Below, in pieces: positions 26,373 through 35,118 of a stretch of DNA of 64,000 bases (positions are counted from its first letter, which is position 1; every line of letters begins with the position of its first letter). The stretch comes from Halomarina rubra (lineage in GTDB: Archaea; Halobacteriota; Halobacteria; Halobacteriales; Haloarculaceae), in NCBI RefSeq assembly GCF_023699475.1, contig NZ_JALXFV010000011.1, positions 1 to 64,000 on the forward strand, read 5' to 3'. Under the pieces are notes generated by a model, which was not told where the DNA came from, did not search any database, and saw only the letters and a list, made by a program, of their open reading frames with translations. Position numbers and translations under genes: made by a program.

Positions 26373-28346
26373 TCAGTCGTCCCCTCCGGTAGCGGTCGAC
26401 CCGAGCGTCGAGGCGTCGCTGCCCGATTCGTCGGCCGCGTCCGCAGCGTCGGTGGGCGACCCTTCGTCGGCGTCGTCGGTCCGCTCGGCGGGGGCGGGCG
26501 CGGGCGTCGGTACCCGTCCCGACCCCGCCACGCGTTCGCGCTCGCGGTCGAGCAGGTTCGTCAGCGCCATCAGGTGCGAGCCGACCTCGTAAGCCCCTTT
26601 GAACTGCTGGTCGGGGACGTCGATGTCGCCCGCGGTCGTCATGAACCGGATGGGGACGCCCAGGCCGCTCTCGTCGGCGAGGGTCGTCCCACGGTCGTTC
26701 TCGCCGTCGAGCCAGCGCATCGCCCGGCCGAGTTCGGCGTCGTAGTCGCGCTCGCCGCCCGCCGCGTAGTAGTGGGCGACGGCGTTGACGAAGAACGTCT
26801 GGTGGCACGCGTAGAGGAACTCCCAGTGCGGTGGACGGGCCTCGCCGCTGCCGAGGCGACGACGCAGTTCCGTCCCGAGGTACGCCCGCCGGGAGGGGTC
26901 CTCCCAGATGAACGCGCCGTCCTCGCGCATCCGCTCGTCGACGGTGTAGTCGAGGACGGCCTCGACGTTCTCCAGGTAGCCACGTCGACCGGTCACCTCG
27001 ATGGCGCGACAGAGCCCCCAGAGCGTGTACATCTGGTTCTGGTGGCGGCGGGTCGTCGGGTTCTGGAAGTAAAAGAGGGTCTTCCAGGCGTTCTGGTGGT
27101 CGACGACGGTGTCCATCGCGCGGTCGATGCCCGCCCGAACGTCGCCGTCGAGCGTCCGCTCGTAGAGGAACGTCCAGCCGTAGAGGACGAGGCTGTCCTC
27201 GCTGTGGTCGAAGCTGGTTCTGGGGTCGGCGTGCTCGAACAGGTCGTGGGCACGGTCGAGGTAGCGCTCGTCGAACACGTCGCTCGCCAGCGCGAACGCA
27301 CACGTCAGCGGGCCGAGACCGTAGCTGGGCATCTCGTCGAGCGCGCCGTCCTCGTCGATGCGCGTCTCGACGTACGACAGTTGGCGGCGGAGCTTCGCGT
27401 CGTAGCGGTCGGTGCCCAGGTCGGAGACGCGCCACTGCATCGCGCCCATTAGCGCGAACGGTGCGTAGCGCCACTGGACGTCGTCCGCAGCGGTCCAGTT
27501 CGTCGCGCGACCCAGCGCGTCGACCTCGTAGGTGAGTTCGCGGGTGACGTGACCGCCCGCCCCGTCGTCGGCCCAGAAGCCGTTCTCGTCGGTCGGCCGG
27601 AACAGGCAGTCGAGCGCGCGCTCCAGGTCGCCCTCGCGGTCGGCGGGGCGGGCGCTCAACACGAGGTAGGAGGCGTCCTCCCAGTCGCCGCTGGGGTGGC
27701 CCTCCTCGTCGGGGCGGTTCATGCGGGCGGTCTGGCGCTTCGCGAGGTCGACGAACGGCCGTTGGAGTGCGGGCGGCGCGAACACCGCGAGCTTCGAGTG
27801 CAGCCAGTAGGGGTGCTGGTAGACGAGTCGGTAATCGGCGAGCGTCCAGTCGGGTTCGAGCAGGTCGCGGGCCATCTCGGGGGTGTAGTACCGGAGGTTG
27901 TACTTCCCGCCGGTCTCGTACGGCGAGCGCGGCGTCGGGAGCGAGAAGACGAACCGGCCGGTGGGGGCGACGACCCGCCTGACCTCGGCGGTCAGCGCCT
28001 CGATGTCGAGGAAGCGCCAGTCGTACGGGCCGATGCAGACCGCGCCGTCGAAGTGGTTGTCGGGAAACGGGAGCCGCGGGGACTCGGGCGAGACCCGCTC
28101 GTAGCGACTCACGTCGTCGCCAAGCAGTTCCTCGGAGTGGTCAATGGCCGCATCGGAGAAGTCGACGCGGCAGACCTCCTCGGCGTCGAGACCGCGCGTG
28201 ACGTTCGCCTCGCTGGCGATGTCGAGGACGCGCCCGCGCTCGCCGAGCAGGTCCCACGCTTCTTCCTTCTCGGCGTCCCGGAGGTACTGGTAGACGGGGT
28301 CGGCCGGTGGCTGGTCGACCCAGCGCGTCAGCGCCTCGTCACGCAT
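26373..28346 (-). CDS. Fusion of SAM methyltransferase-like domain and alpha/alpha-toroid domain
   Basis: A 657-aa two-part protein. Residues about 30-240 are a class I methyltransferase-like fold (GRVLDIASEANVT as motif I, VCRVDF as motif II, PFPDNHFDGAVCIGPYDW, then a hydrophobic strand). Motif I lacks the usual GxGxG, so activity is uncertain. Residues about 260-625 are a helical repeat region resembling six-hairpin glycosidases or lyases (WRYAPFALMGAMQW, LVLYGWTFLYERTL, HQNQMYTLWGLCRAIE, PHWEFLYACHQTFFVNAVAH). The C-terminus is a disordered acidic/Ala-rich tail. It is translationally coupled to the formyltransferase. Possibly modifies and trims or binds the glycan; no substrate can be named. 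Confidence 0.65.
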   Translation of the reverse strand: MRDEALTRWVDQPPADPVYQYLRDAEKEEAWDLLGERGRVLDIASEANVTRGLDAEEVCRVDFSDAAIDHSEELLGDDVSRYERVSPESPRLPFPDNHFDGAVCIGPYDWRFLDIEALTAEVRRVVAPTGRFVFSLPTPRSPYETGGKYNLRYYTPEMARDLLEPDWTLADYRLVYQHPYWLHSKLAVFAPPALQRPFVDLAKRQTARMNRPDEEGHPSGDWEDASYLVLSARPADREGDLERALDCLFRPTDENGFWADDGAGGHVTRELTYEVDALGRATNWTAADDVQWRYAPFALMGAMQWRVSDLGTDRYDAKLRRQLSYVETRIDEDGALDEMPSYGLGPLTCAFALASDVFDERYLDRAHDLFEHADPRTSFDHSEDSLVLYGWTFLYERTLDGDVRAGIDRAMDTVVDHQNAWKTLFYFQNPTTRRHQNQMYTLWGLCRAIEVTGRRGYLENVEAVLDYTVDERMREDGAFIWEDPSRRAYLGTELRRRLGSGEARPPHWEFLYACHQTFFVNAVAHYYAAGGERDYDAELGRAMRWLDGENDRGTTLADESGLGVPIRFMTTAGDIDVPDQQFKGAYEVGSHLMALTNLLDRERERVAGSGRVPTPAPAPAERTDDADEGSPTDAADAADESGSDASTLGSTATGGDD

Positions 28347-28578
28347 GGCGACCCCCCGCGAGACCCGCCCCGTGGCGACCGGATGCGCGCCCGAGGACGG
28401 CCCGGTGTGGCGTCACTACCGTAATCATACTCCTCCGTGTGCGCCCCCGACCTATTGGAAATCGGACGCTAACGCGTGGCCCGCCGACCTAATCGTGCGT
28501 TTCGCGGTCGGACGACGGGGCGACGACCGACGACGAGACGGTGAGACGCCGGCGAGTCGAGGACGACGAACGCGGCCG

Positions 28579-30006
28579 TCAGCTCTCGCCGTCGGGGCGG
28601 GCGAGACCGACGACCCGCGCTCGGGTGGGGGGGTGGACGCCGAGACAGGCCGCGTAGGTCACCCCCCCGAGCGCGACGAGCGCGAGCAGCGACGCCGGCG
28701 AGTCCGGGACGACGACGCGCGACCCGGCGAAGACGACCACGCCCATCACGAGCGCCGCGCCGGTCTGTACCGCGAGGCCGTGCCAGTCGACGCGCAGGTC
28801 GATCAGCGCGGAGAGCGCGTGCCACTGGAGCGCGGCGGCGACGCCGGCGGTGAGCGCCGTCCCGACCGCCGCCCCGAGCGGGCCGTACGCGAGCGCGAGG
28901 CCGACCGTCAACACGAGGTTCGCTCCCAGACCGACGGCGTTGGTGACGAACACCGCCCGCGGTCGGTCCAGACCGAGCAGCGTCGACTGGACGACGTCCT
29001 TCACCGACTGGGCGAGCTGGCCGGCGACGAGGACGGCGAGCAGCGCGCCGCCACCGAAGCCGTAGGCGATAGCCATGAACGGCCCGCCGAGGACGGCCGC
29101 GCCGACGACGGCCGGGACGACGAGCACGAGACCGAGCGACAGCGACTCGGTGACGGCCGTCTCGATGCGCCCGTAAGCGTCGCTCGACGCCCACGCGCTC
29201 ACCGTCGGGGAGAGCGACGCCCCCACCGCGGAGCTCGCCATCGCGACGACGAGGCTCACCCGCCAGGCCGCCTCGTAGGTTCCGACGGCGGACTTCGAGA
29301 CGAACAGCGCGAGCACGAGCGTGTCCAGCCAGGAGTACGCGAGGTGGCTCACGTTCATCCCCGCGGTGTACGTCGAGAACGACAGCAGGCTGTGGAACGT
29401 CTCGCGGGTCGGAATCGCGAACCCCGTGTCGAGCAGGAGGAGCGCCGCGAGCACGCGGACGGCGTGGCCGATGAGCAGGCCGTAGACCAGCCCGATGGGA
29501 CCGGCACCGCCGACGACGAACCAGACGCTCGCACCGACGCGGGCGAGTTCGCCACCGAGTTCGAGCCCCGCGCTCGTCGCCAGCCGGCGCTCGCCGCGCA
29601 GCGCCGACAGGAGGAGCCACTGCCCCGTCTCGACGGCGATGACGGCGACGACCAGCGGCGCGACGGCCAGCCCGACGAGCGAGGAGAACGCGTCGGCGAA
29701 CAGGAGGACGGCGGCGGCGACCAGCGTGAGCGGGACGGCTACCAGCGCGAACGCACCGGTGAGGTGACGTGCGCGTTCGGCGTCGTCGGCCGCGCTCGCC
29801 AGTCGCTGGACGACGGCGCTGTCGACGCCGAAGCGGACGAGCACGGCGACGAGGACGACGACCGTCTCGAAGGTGAAGTAGACGCCGAGGCCGGACGCGC
29901 CGAGTTCCCGGGCGAAGTAGACGGTGGAGGCGAACCCGACGGCGCTGCCGCCGAGACGCGCGCCGAACAGCGCGACGCTCCCGCGGTCGACGCTGTCCTC
30001 ACCCAT
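28579..30006 (-). CDS. Polysaccharide/oligosaccharide flippase (Wzx/MOP superfamily)
   Basis: Integral membrane protein of 475 aa with about 12-14 predicted helices, beginning GSVALFGARLGGSAVGFAST as in Polysacc_synt proteins. Members of this superfamily flip lipid-linked oligosaccharides across the cytoplasmic membrane. It sits between the methyltransferase fusion and a GT4 gene and is the only flippase in the window, so it is the probable exporter of the glycan made by this cluster. Confidence 0.82.
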   Translation of the reverse strand: MGEDSVDRGSVALFGARLGGSAVGFASTVYFARELGASGLGVYFTFETVVVLVAVLVRFGVDSAVVQRLASAADDAERARHLTGAFALVAVPLTLVAAAVLLFADAFSSLVGLAVAPLVVAVIAVETGQWLLLSALRGERRLATSAGLELGGELARVGASVWFVVGGAGPIGLVYGLLIGHAVRVLAALLLLDTGFAIPTRETFHSLLSFSTYTAGMNVSHLAYSWLDTLVLALFVSKSAVGTYEAAWRVSLVVAMASSAVGASLSPTVSAWASSDAYGRIETAVTESLSLGLVLVVPAVVGAAVLGGPFMAIAYGFGGGALLAVLVAGQLAQSVKDVVQSTLLGLDRPRAVFVTNAVGLGANLVLTVGLALAYGPLGAAVGTALTAGVAAALQWHALSALIDLRVDWHGLAVQTGAALVMGVVVFAGSRVVVPDSPASLLALVALGGVTYAACLGVHPPTRARVVGLARPDGES

Positions 30007-30087
30007 CGACGCGAGCCTCCGACATTGTCGGACCGTCGGACCACGTCCGGATAGTTATATGACGGCTACCCCCGACGACCCAGAGGA

Positions 30088-31137
30088 ATGGACCCCGAGG
30101 ACGCCCACGTCGTCATGCTCTGCACCGACCCCCACCCCGCCCACGCCGGGTTCGCGCGGGCGGTGGGAGCCGAGCAGGTGGGCTTTCGCGACCGTTCGGC
30201 CGGCCCGCTCTCGGGGGGCCTCGCCGAGGACGCGCTGAACGCGTTCACCTACCCCGACGCCGACGTCTACCTCGTCGAGGGGTCCCAACCGCTGTACGCC
30301 GCGACGCTCGCGCGTGCCCGCACCGGCGCGAAGGTGGTGTACCTCTGTGCGGACCACGGCCTCTACGACCTCGGGCGTGGGTCGTTCGCGGGCCAGTCGG
30401 GGCTGAAGACGCTCGTCGGGCGGTTCGGCCGCCCAGCGGTCCGGGCAGTCGCCCGCCGGAGCATCGACGGCTGTGTCGCCGTCTCGGGGTTCGCCGCCGA
30501 GTTCGTCCGCCCGTTCGTCGGCGACGCGCCCGTTCGAGTCGCCCACCCCTACGTCCAGCCCGAACGCTACGAGGCGCTGCTGGCGCTCGACGACGCGGGC
30601 GAGGACGATGTGAACGGGCCGACCGCCCTCACCGTCGGCCGCGGCGCGCCGTACAAGGGCGTCGACCTGCTCGTCGGGGCGTGGCCACAGGTCAGAGCGA
30701 GCCACCCCGACGCGACGCTCCACGTCGCCGGTGCCGGCCACCCTGACGCCTACGCCGACGTCCCCGGCGTCGTCGTCCACGGGTTCGTCGACGACGCGCG
30801 ACTGGTCGAGCTGTTCGCCGCGAGTTCGCTGTTCGTCCAACCCTCGCGGATGGACACGTTCCCCGTCAGCACGCTCGAAGCGCTCTGTGCCGGCTGTCTG
30901 CCGCTCGTCACCGAGACCGCGGGGACGCGTTCGGAGGCCCGCGCACTCGACCCAGCGCTGGTCGTCGAGCCGACTTCCGAGGCACTCGCGACAGGCGTCT
31001 CGCGCTTTTTCGACCGACCACGCGCCGAACGGGAGACGCTCACCGCCCAGGCTCGCGAGCGGGGACGGTCGTTCGACGCGACGACCCGACGGGCGGCGTT
31101 CCGCCGGGCGTTCGAGGCCGTCGTCGAGCGACTCTGA
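30088..31137 (+). CDS. Family 4 glycosyltransferase
   Basis: GT-B enzyme of 349 aa. The C-terminal domain has TALTVGRGAPYKGVDLLVGAW for donor binding and VSTLEALCAGCLPLVTE, the E-x7-E-like nucleotide-sugar motif region. The N-terminal half is short and begins at MDPEDAHVVMLCTD. It is divergent from the flippase and converges with another GT4 gene. Confidence 0.8.
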   Translation: MDPEDAHVVMLCTDPHPAHAGFARAVGAEQVGFRDRSAGPLSGGLAEDALNAFTYPDADVYLVEGSQPLYAATLARARTGAKVVYLCADHGLYDLGRGSFAGQSGLKTLVGRFGRPAVRAVARRSIDGCVAVSGFAAEFVRPFVGDAPVRVAHPYVQPERYEALLALDDAGEDDVNGPTALTVGRGAPYKGVDLLVGAWPQVRASHPDATLHVAGAGHPDAYADVPGVVVHGFVDDARLVELFAASSLFVQPSRMDTFPVSTLEALCAGCLPLVTETAGTRSEARALDPALVVEPTSEALATGVSRFFDRPRAERETLTAQARERGRSFDATTRRAAFRRAFEAVVERL

Positions 31138-31211
31138 GCCGGGGCGACGAGCGCGTCACGCCGTGGCCGACGCTCTGAGAGGGAAGGAGGTGCTCCGAGG
31201 CGACCCGCGCG

Positions 31212-32276
31212 CTACGGGTGTTCGACGCGGCCGACGACACGTTCGTAGACGACCGTGACTCCCGCCGCGCAGTCGTCCCACGTCGACACCGGTCTGCTCG
31301 GGACGTCGCAGTCGAGTGCGACCGCACGCTCGACGGCCGCCGCGACCGCTCGTGGGGTCGGGACCGTCACGTCGACGCAGTCCTCGCGGTCGACCCAGTC
31401 GCGTAGCCCCCGGGCCGCACGGACGACGGCGGGCGTTCCGGTCGCCAGCGACTGACCGACCGTCCGGCCGGCGGGGTCGACCCCCGAGAGCGCGAGGGTG
31501 GCGCTCGCGCCGGCGTACAGCCCGGGCAGCGAGCAGCCGTCGCCGAGAAACGTGACGCGGTGTGCGAGGCCCCGCGAGCGAGCGAGGTCCCGGAGTGCGG
31601 CGCGTTCGGGACCGGTGCCCGCGACCAGCAGGTCGTACTCCGGGAGCGACGTCAGCGCCCGGACGGCGTGGTCGACGCCCGACCCGGCGACGAGGGGACC
31701 GACCGACAGGAGGTACGGTCGGTCGCGGTCGAGGGCGTCGGCGCGACGGGTGGCCACGAACCGGGCGTCGACGCCGGTGGGGACGACCGTCGCGTCGACG
31801 TCGAACTCGGCGACGAGTCGCCGACGCTCCCAGTGGCTGACCGCGACGACGGCCGCCGCACGTGCGAGTGCCCGCCCCCCGAACGGTCGGTACGCTCGCT
31901 CCGCGAGTCGACCCAGGTGGGTGACGCTCGGCCCCCGGTACTGGGGCGTGGCGACGACCGGCACGTCGGCGGCGAGCGCGGCCTGGACGAACGGGAGGCC
32001 GTGGTAGTCGTGGACGTGAACGAGGTCGGCGAGACCCTCCAGCGCCGGACCGAGACCGGGGACGAACGAAGGGCCGTCGTGCAGTCCGAGTCCGTCGAAG
32101 CGCCGGACCGAGACGCCGTCGGCGACCTCGAACACCGCGCGACCGGGGCCGCCGTCGGCGGTCACAACCGTCACCCGGTGGCCGGCGGCGGCCTGGCGAC
32201 ACGCCAGCGCGTGGACGTAGCGTGCCACGTCGCCGTCGCTGGGCGGGTAGCGACGGGTGACGTGGCACACGTGCAT
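31212..32276 (-). CDS. Family 4 glycosyltransferase
   Basis: GT-B enzyme of 354 aa starting MHVCHVTRRYPPSDGDVARY, with an N-terminal HALACRQAAAGHRVTVVTAD acceptor domain and a C-terminal LLSVGPLVAGSGVDHAVRAL donor domain. The usual E-x7-E region is altered (GRTVGQSLATGTPAVVRA). Last gene of the first glycan cluster. Confidence 0.8.
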   Translation of the reverse strand: MHVCHVTRRYPPSDGDVARYVHALACRQAAAGHRVTVVTADGGPGRAVFEVADGVSVRRFDGLGLHDGPSFVPGLGPALEGLADLVHVHDYHGLPFVQAALAADVPVVATPQYRGPSVTHLGRLAERAYRPFGGRALARAAAVVAVSHWERRRLVAEFDVDATVVPTGVDARFVATRRADALDRDRPYLLSVGPLVAGSGVDHAVRALTSLPEYDLLVAGTGPERAALRDLARSRGLAHRVTFLGDGCSLPGLYAGASATLALSGVDPAGRTVGQSLATGTPAVVRAARGLRDWVDREDCVDVTVPTPRAVAAAVERAVALDCDVPSRPVSTWDDCAAGVTVVYERVVGRVEHP

Positions 32277-32354
32277 ACCGGGCGTTCGGCGACCATCGGT
32301 TTCGTTAGGAATCGGTTACCGGGAGACAGCGGCCGGTAGCACGAGCTTTCCCGG

Positions 32355-32759
32355 TCAGTCGAGGACCGCGTCGAGCGAGGGGTCGGCGTCGCCTAACAGC
32401 CGTCTGAAGACGGTCGCGGCGTCCTCGTCAGTGATGACCGACGGGGGCGACCAGTCGCCGGTCGCGAGCGCCTCGCGCGTGGCGTCGAACCCCTGGTCGT
32501 CGACGTACCACGTCAGCAGGTGGGCGAACTCCCACGCCGCCAGCGGTGCCTCGAACGTCGCGGGTGTCGTCGAGCGCTGGCCGTCGGTCGTACGAGTCCA
32601 CAACGAGACGTCGTAGCCGTTCGCCTCGCTCTCTGGGACCGACTCCGTCGTCGAGAGGCCACCGCCCGCGTAGACGGCGACCGGGTCGACGGCGACGACC
32701 ACCCCGTCACGTTCGTACCCCCCATCCCTGTCGTTCCAGCCCGGACACGGAGAGACCAT
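32355..32759 (-). CDS. Haloarchaeal hypothetical protein
   Basis: Soluble acidic protein of 134 aa from MVSPCPGWNDRDG; an in-frame start 6 codons upstream (32777) is possible. It contains an AAWEFAHLLTWYVDDQGFDA segment and ends PSLDAVLD. I recognise no enzyme motif. It is divergent from the peroxiredoxin gene. Confidence 0.6.
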   Translation of the reverse strand: MVSPCPGWNDRDGGYERDGVVVAVDPVAVYAGGGLSTTESVPESEANGYDVSLWTRTTDGQRSTTPATFEAPLAAWEFAHLLTWYVDDQGFDATREALATGDWSPPSVITDEDAATVFRRLLGDADPSLDAVLD

Positions 32760-32891
32760 ACTCGGCGTGACCGCCACGCGGGGAAAAAACTGTCCGCTCG
32801 CGACGGGTCTCGGAGCCTCATAGCCCTCACGCCCGCGGCGAGCACCACCGACAGGGCGAGTGGTTTACCTCGCACGCCCCTTCTATCGGGT

Positions 32892-33368
32892 ATGGTATCC
32901 GAAGGCGACAGCGCACCCGACTTCACGGAGAAGGTGGCGACCGGCGACATCGAGGAGTTCACGCTCTCGGAGCGGACGGGCGACGGGCCGCTCGTCCTCG
33001 CGACGTTCCCCGGCGCGTTCACGCCGCCGTGTTCGAACGAGATGGTCGCACTCGAAGAGCACCTCGACGACTACGAGGGCGCGGGCGCGACGCTGTACGG
33101 GTTGAGCCACGACTCGCCGTTCTCGCTCAACGCGTTCCGTGACGCCCAGGACCTCTCGTTCGACCTCGTCAGCGACATGCGCGGCGACACCATCGAGGCG
33201 TACGGGCTCACCACGGACATGCCCGACATCGGCCTCTACGGCGTCGCCAACCGGGCGGTGTTCGTTCTCGACGAGGAGGGGACCGTGACGTACGTCTGGG
33301 AGGCAGACGACGCCGGCGAGGACGAACCGGACTACGAGGAGCTACTCGACGCCGTCGAGTCGGCATAA
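32892..33368 (+). CDS. 1-Cys peroxiredoxin (AhpC/TSA-Redoxin family)
   Basis: Thioredoxin-fold peroxidase of 158 aa; the ATG at 32892 gives the typical start MVSEGDSAPDF. Peroxidatic Cys47 lies in FPGAFTPPCSNEM with the family Pro40 and Thr44. There is no other cysteine, so it must use an external thiol for recycling. Reduces hydrogen peroxide or organic peroxides in the cytoplasm. It neighbours msrA, consistent with an oxidative-stress pair. Confidence 0.88.
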   Translation: MVSEGDSAPDFTEKVATGDIEEFTLSERTGDGPLVLATFPGAFTPPCSNEMVALEEHLDDYEGAGATLYGLSHDSPFSLNAFRDAQDLSFDLVSDMRGDTIEAYGLTTDMPDIGLYGVANRAVFVLDEEGTVTYVWEADDAGEDEPDYEELLDAVESA

Positions 33369-33427
33369 GCGTGGGGGGGGAACTGACAGCGAGCAGGCTA
33401 CAATAGTCGTCGACGTGGGCTGCTCAC

Positions 33428-33973
33428 TTAGGCCTCCTGTTTCACGCGGTCGGCGAACTTCTCGCGGACCTTCCGGATCTTCGGGTCGGCGTTGAACTGG
33501 CAGTAGCCGTCACCGGGGTTCTTCTCGTAGTAGTCCTGGTGGTACGCCTCGGCCTCGTAGAACGTCTCCAGCGGTTCGACCTCGGTGACGATGGGGTCGT
33601 CGTAGGCGTCCTCGGCGTCGAGTTCCTCGATGTACGACTCGGCGATGTCGCGTTGCTCCTCGTCGTGGTAGTAGATGGCCGAGCGGTACTGGCTGCCGAC
33701 GTCCGGTCCCTGACGGTCGACCGTGGTCGGGTCGTGGACGGTGAAGAAGATGGCGAGCAGTTCGGGATAGTCGATGACCGACGGGTCGTACTCGACCTGC
33801 ACGACCTCGGCGTGACCGGTCTCACCCGAGCAGACCGCCTCGTAGGTGGGGTCCTCGACGTGGCCGCCGGCGTACCCCGAGGTCACTGCCAGAACGCCCT
33901 CGACCTCCTTGTACACCGCCTCGGTACACCAGAAACAGCCACCGCCGACGGTGGCGAGTCGTGTCTCGCTCAT
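33428..33973 (-). CDS. msrA: Peptide-methionine (S)-S-oxide reductase
   Basis: MsrA of 181 aa with catalytic Cys13 in GGGCFWCTEAVY, followed by VTSGYAGGHVEDPTYEAVCSGETGHAE and a QYRSAIYYHD block, all diagnostic. Repairs oxidised methionine using thioredoxin-like reductants. Convergent with the peroxiredoxin gene. Confidence 0.96.
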   Translation of the reverse strand: MSETRLATVGGGCFWCTEAVYKEVEGVLAVTSGYAGGHVEDPTYEAVCSGETGHAEVVQVEYDPSVIDYPELLAIFFTVHDPTTVDRQGPDVGSQYRSAIYYHDEEQRDIAESYIEELDAEDAYDDPIVTEVEPLETFYEAEAYHQDYYEKNPGDGYCQFNADPKIRKVREKFADRVKQEA

Positions 33974-34096
33974 ACCCTGGCTAGGTAACTCCGACGGTTA
34001 ACTCCGGCGCGTCCGTGGAATTTCGCCGGTATCTCGCGTGGAACAGACGCGTCGTCGACGGCCCGGTCGCGAACCGGACACCGATCGGCTGCCCAC

Positions 34097-34414
34097 TCAA
34101 GCCGACAGCGCGTCGAGGTCCAGGCCGAACGTGAGGCCGTCGCCCTCGACCGAGCGAGTACACGGCACCGTCTCGCCTTCGAGCGACGTGACATCGTCGA
34201 GCGCGAGGCTGTAGGCGTCGAGCAGCGTCTTCAAGCGGCAGTTCATTCCCCAGACCGGCGGCACGGTCAGTTCTTCTTCGAAGCGGTCGCCGCTCGGGAG
34301 ACCGAGCACCACGGTCACGGTCGGGTCGTCGACGCGGACGGCGACGACGGGGAGTTCGTCCAGGCTCCCCCGTGTCGCGGTGAGCGAACGCGCGGTCTCG
34401 TCGATGTCGGGCAT
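34097..34414 (-). CDS. Small haloarchaeal hypothetical protein
   Basis: Protein of 105 aa from MPDIDETARSLTATRGS. It reads as a mixed alpha/beta domain with VTVVLGLPSGDRFEEELTVPPVWG and NCRLKTLLDAYSLALDDV. No recognised function. Frame and acidic composition support a real gene. Confidence 0.6.
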   Translation of the reverse strand: MPDIDETARSLTATRGSLDELPVVAVRVDDPTVTVVLGLPSGDRFEEELTVPPVWGMNCRLKTLLDAYSLALDDVTSLEGETVPCTRSVEGDGLTFGLDLDALSA

Positions 34415-34640
34415 ACGAGCGCGTTCGGCCGACGTGTGATAATCCCATCCGTCCCTCACGAGGGCGGTGACACCGACGCGCAGCACCCCGACCGAGCCAC
34501 GTAGGTTTGGACAAAAACCGTCTCTTCCGTCAGAACCGTCTCGGACGCCCCAGCGGTGTCGACCGGAGTCACCGAGCGAACAGGACACGACCAGTTCGGC
34601 TAATTTGGACGGTTTGGATGCCCCACCCGTAATCATTGGG

Positions 34641-34712
34641 TTGTACAGTTTGTACGATTTTTACGGTTTGGACAGTTTGTGCGGTTTGTACAGCTCGTAG
34701 AGTTTGCATGTA
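34641..34712 (+). repeat. Eight tandem 9-nt repeats (TTGTACAGT type)
   Basis: Units read TTGTACAGT, TTGTACGAT, TTTTACGGT, TTGGACAGT, TTGTGCGGT, TTGTACAGC, TCGTAGAGT, TTGCATGTA, without gaps. They lie in low-GC DNA upstream of the HNH and parA genes. The period is a multiple of 3, but no gene is supported across them. Could be a centromere-like (parS) iteron array, a regulatory array or simple-sequence DNA. Confidence 0.65.
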
Positions 34713-34826
34713 CTGTATCGTTCGGCGAGGCCGGACGGTTCGGCCAAGGATGGGTGGTCACCAGTTCATCAGTCGACGTCCACGGGAGGACGGCGTCCCG
34801 TCGACCCGAGCGCCGCGGTCGACTGA

Positions 34827-34849
34827 ACACACGACGTTTCCGGTGAAAC
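34827..34849 (+). repeat. Outlying ORB of the main-type origin
   Basis: ACACACGACGTTTCCGGTGA then AAC, matching the CACACCACGTTTCCGGTGAA boxes at 37.2-38.1 kb, but 2.4 kb away on the far side of parA and the HNH gene. Confidence 0.6.
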
Positions 34850-35067
34850 CACGCCCCAGAGCGCACGAGAAGCAATCTTCCACCGGCGTCGTACGGTCCG
34901 AGAACGGCGGCGGTTCGTCCAGGGCGGACGCGCGAGACGATTCGACCGGGCGAATGAGATGGGACGGACCGGATGGTTCGCCCATCCAAACTGGTTTGGA
35001 TAGACGAGACACGTCGGACAGTTCGGACGCAACGTACACGTCTGACATACTGTTAAGGCGACCCGTC

Positions 35068-35079
35068 CGAACCGGTTCG
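35068..35079. promoter_or_regulatory. 12-bp palindrome upstream of the HNH gene
   Basis: CGAACCGGTTCG is a perfect palindrome 40 bp before the HNH ATG and just after TACTGTTAAGG. Position suggests an operator or a protein-binding site for this transcript; no regulator can be named. Confidence 0.3.
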
Positions 35080-35118
35080 TATGAACTGGACAACAGAACA
35101 GACCACAGGGGAGCAACG

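Noticed and set aside
25972-27474. 500-codon minus-strand frame overlapping the methyltransferase fusion
   Set aside because: Same-strand alternative frame, extremely Arg/Pro-rich; the other frame has recognisable methyltransferase and toroid features.
28345-30054. A 569-codon plus-strand frame over the flippase gene
   Set aside because: Arg/Asp/Gly-rich shadow of the flippase with no recognisable domain; the minus-strand product has clear membrane-flippase character.
34636-35118. N-terminal extension of the HNH protein through the 9-nt repeats
   Set aside because: The in-frame extension would encode repetitive Cys/Thr/Val triplets and basic linker with no domain; the ATG at 35119 directly precedes the recognisable finger.
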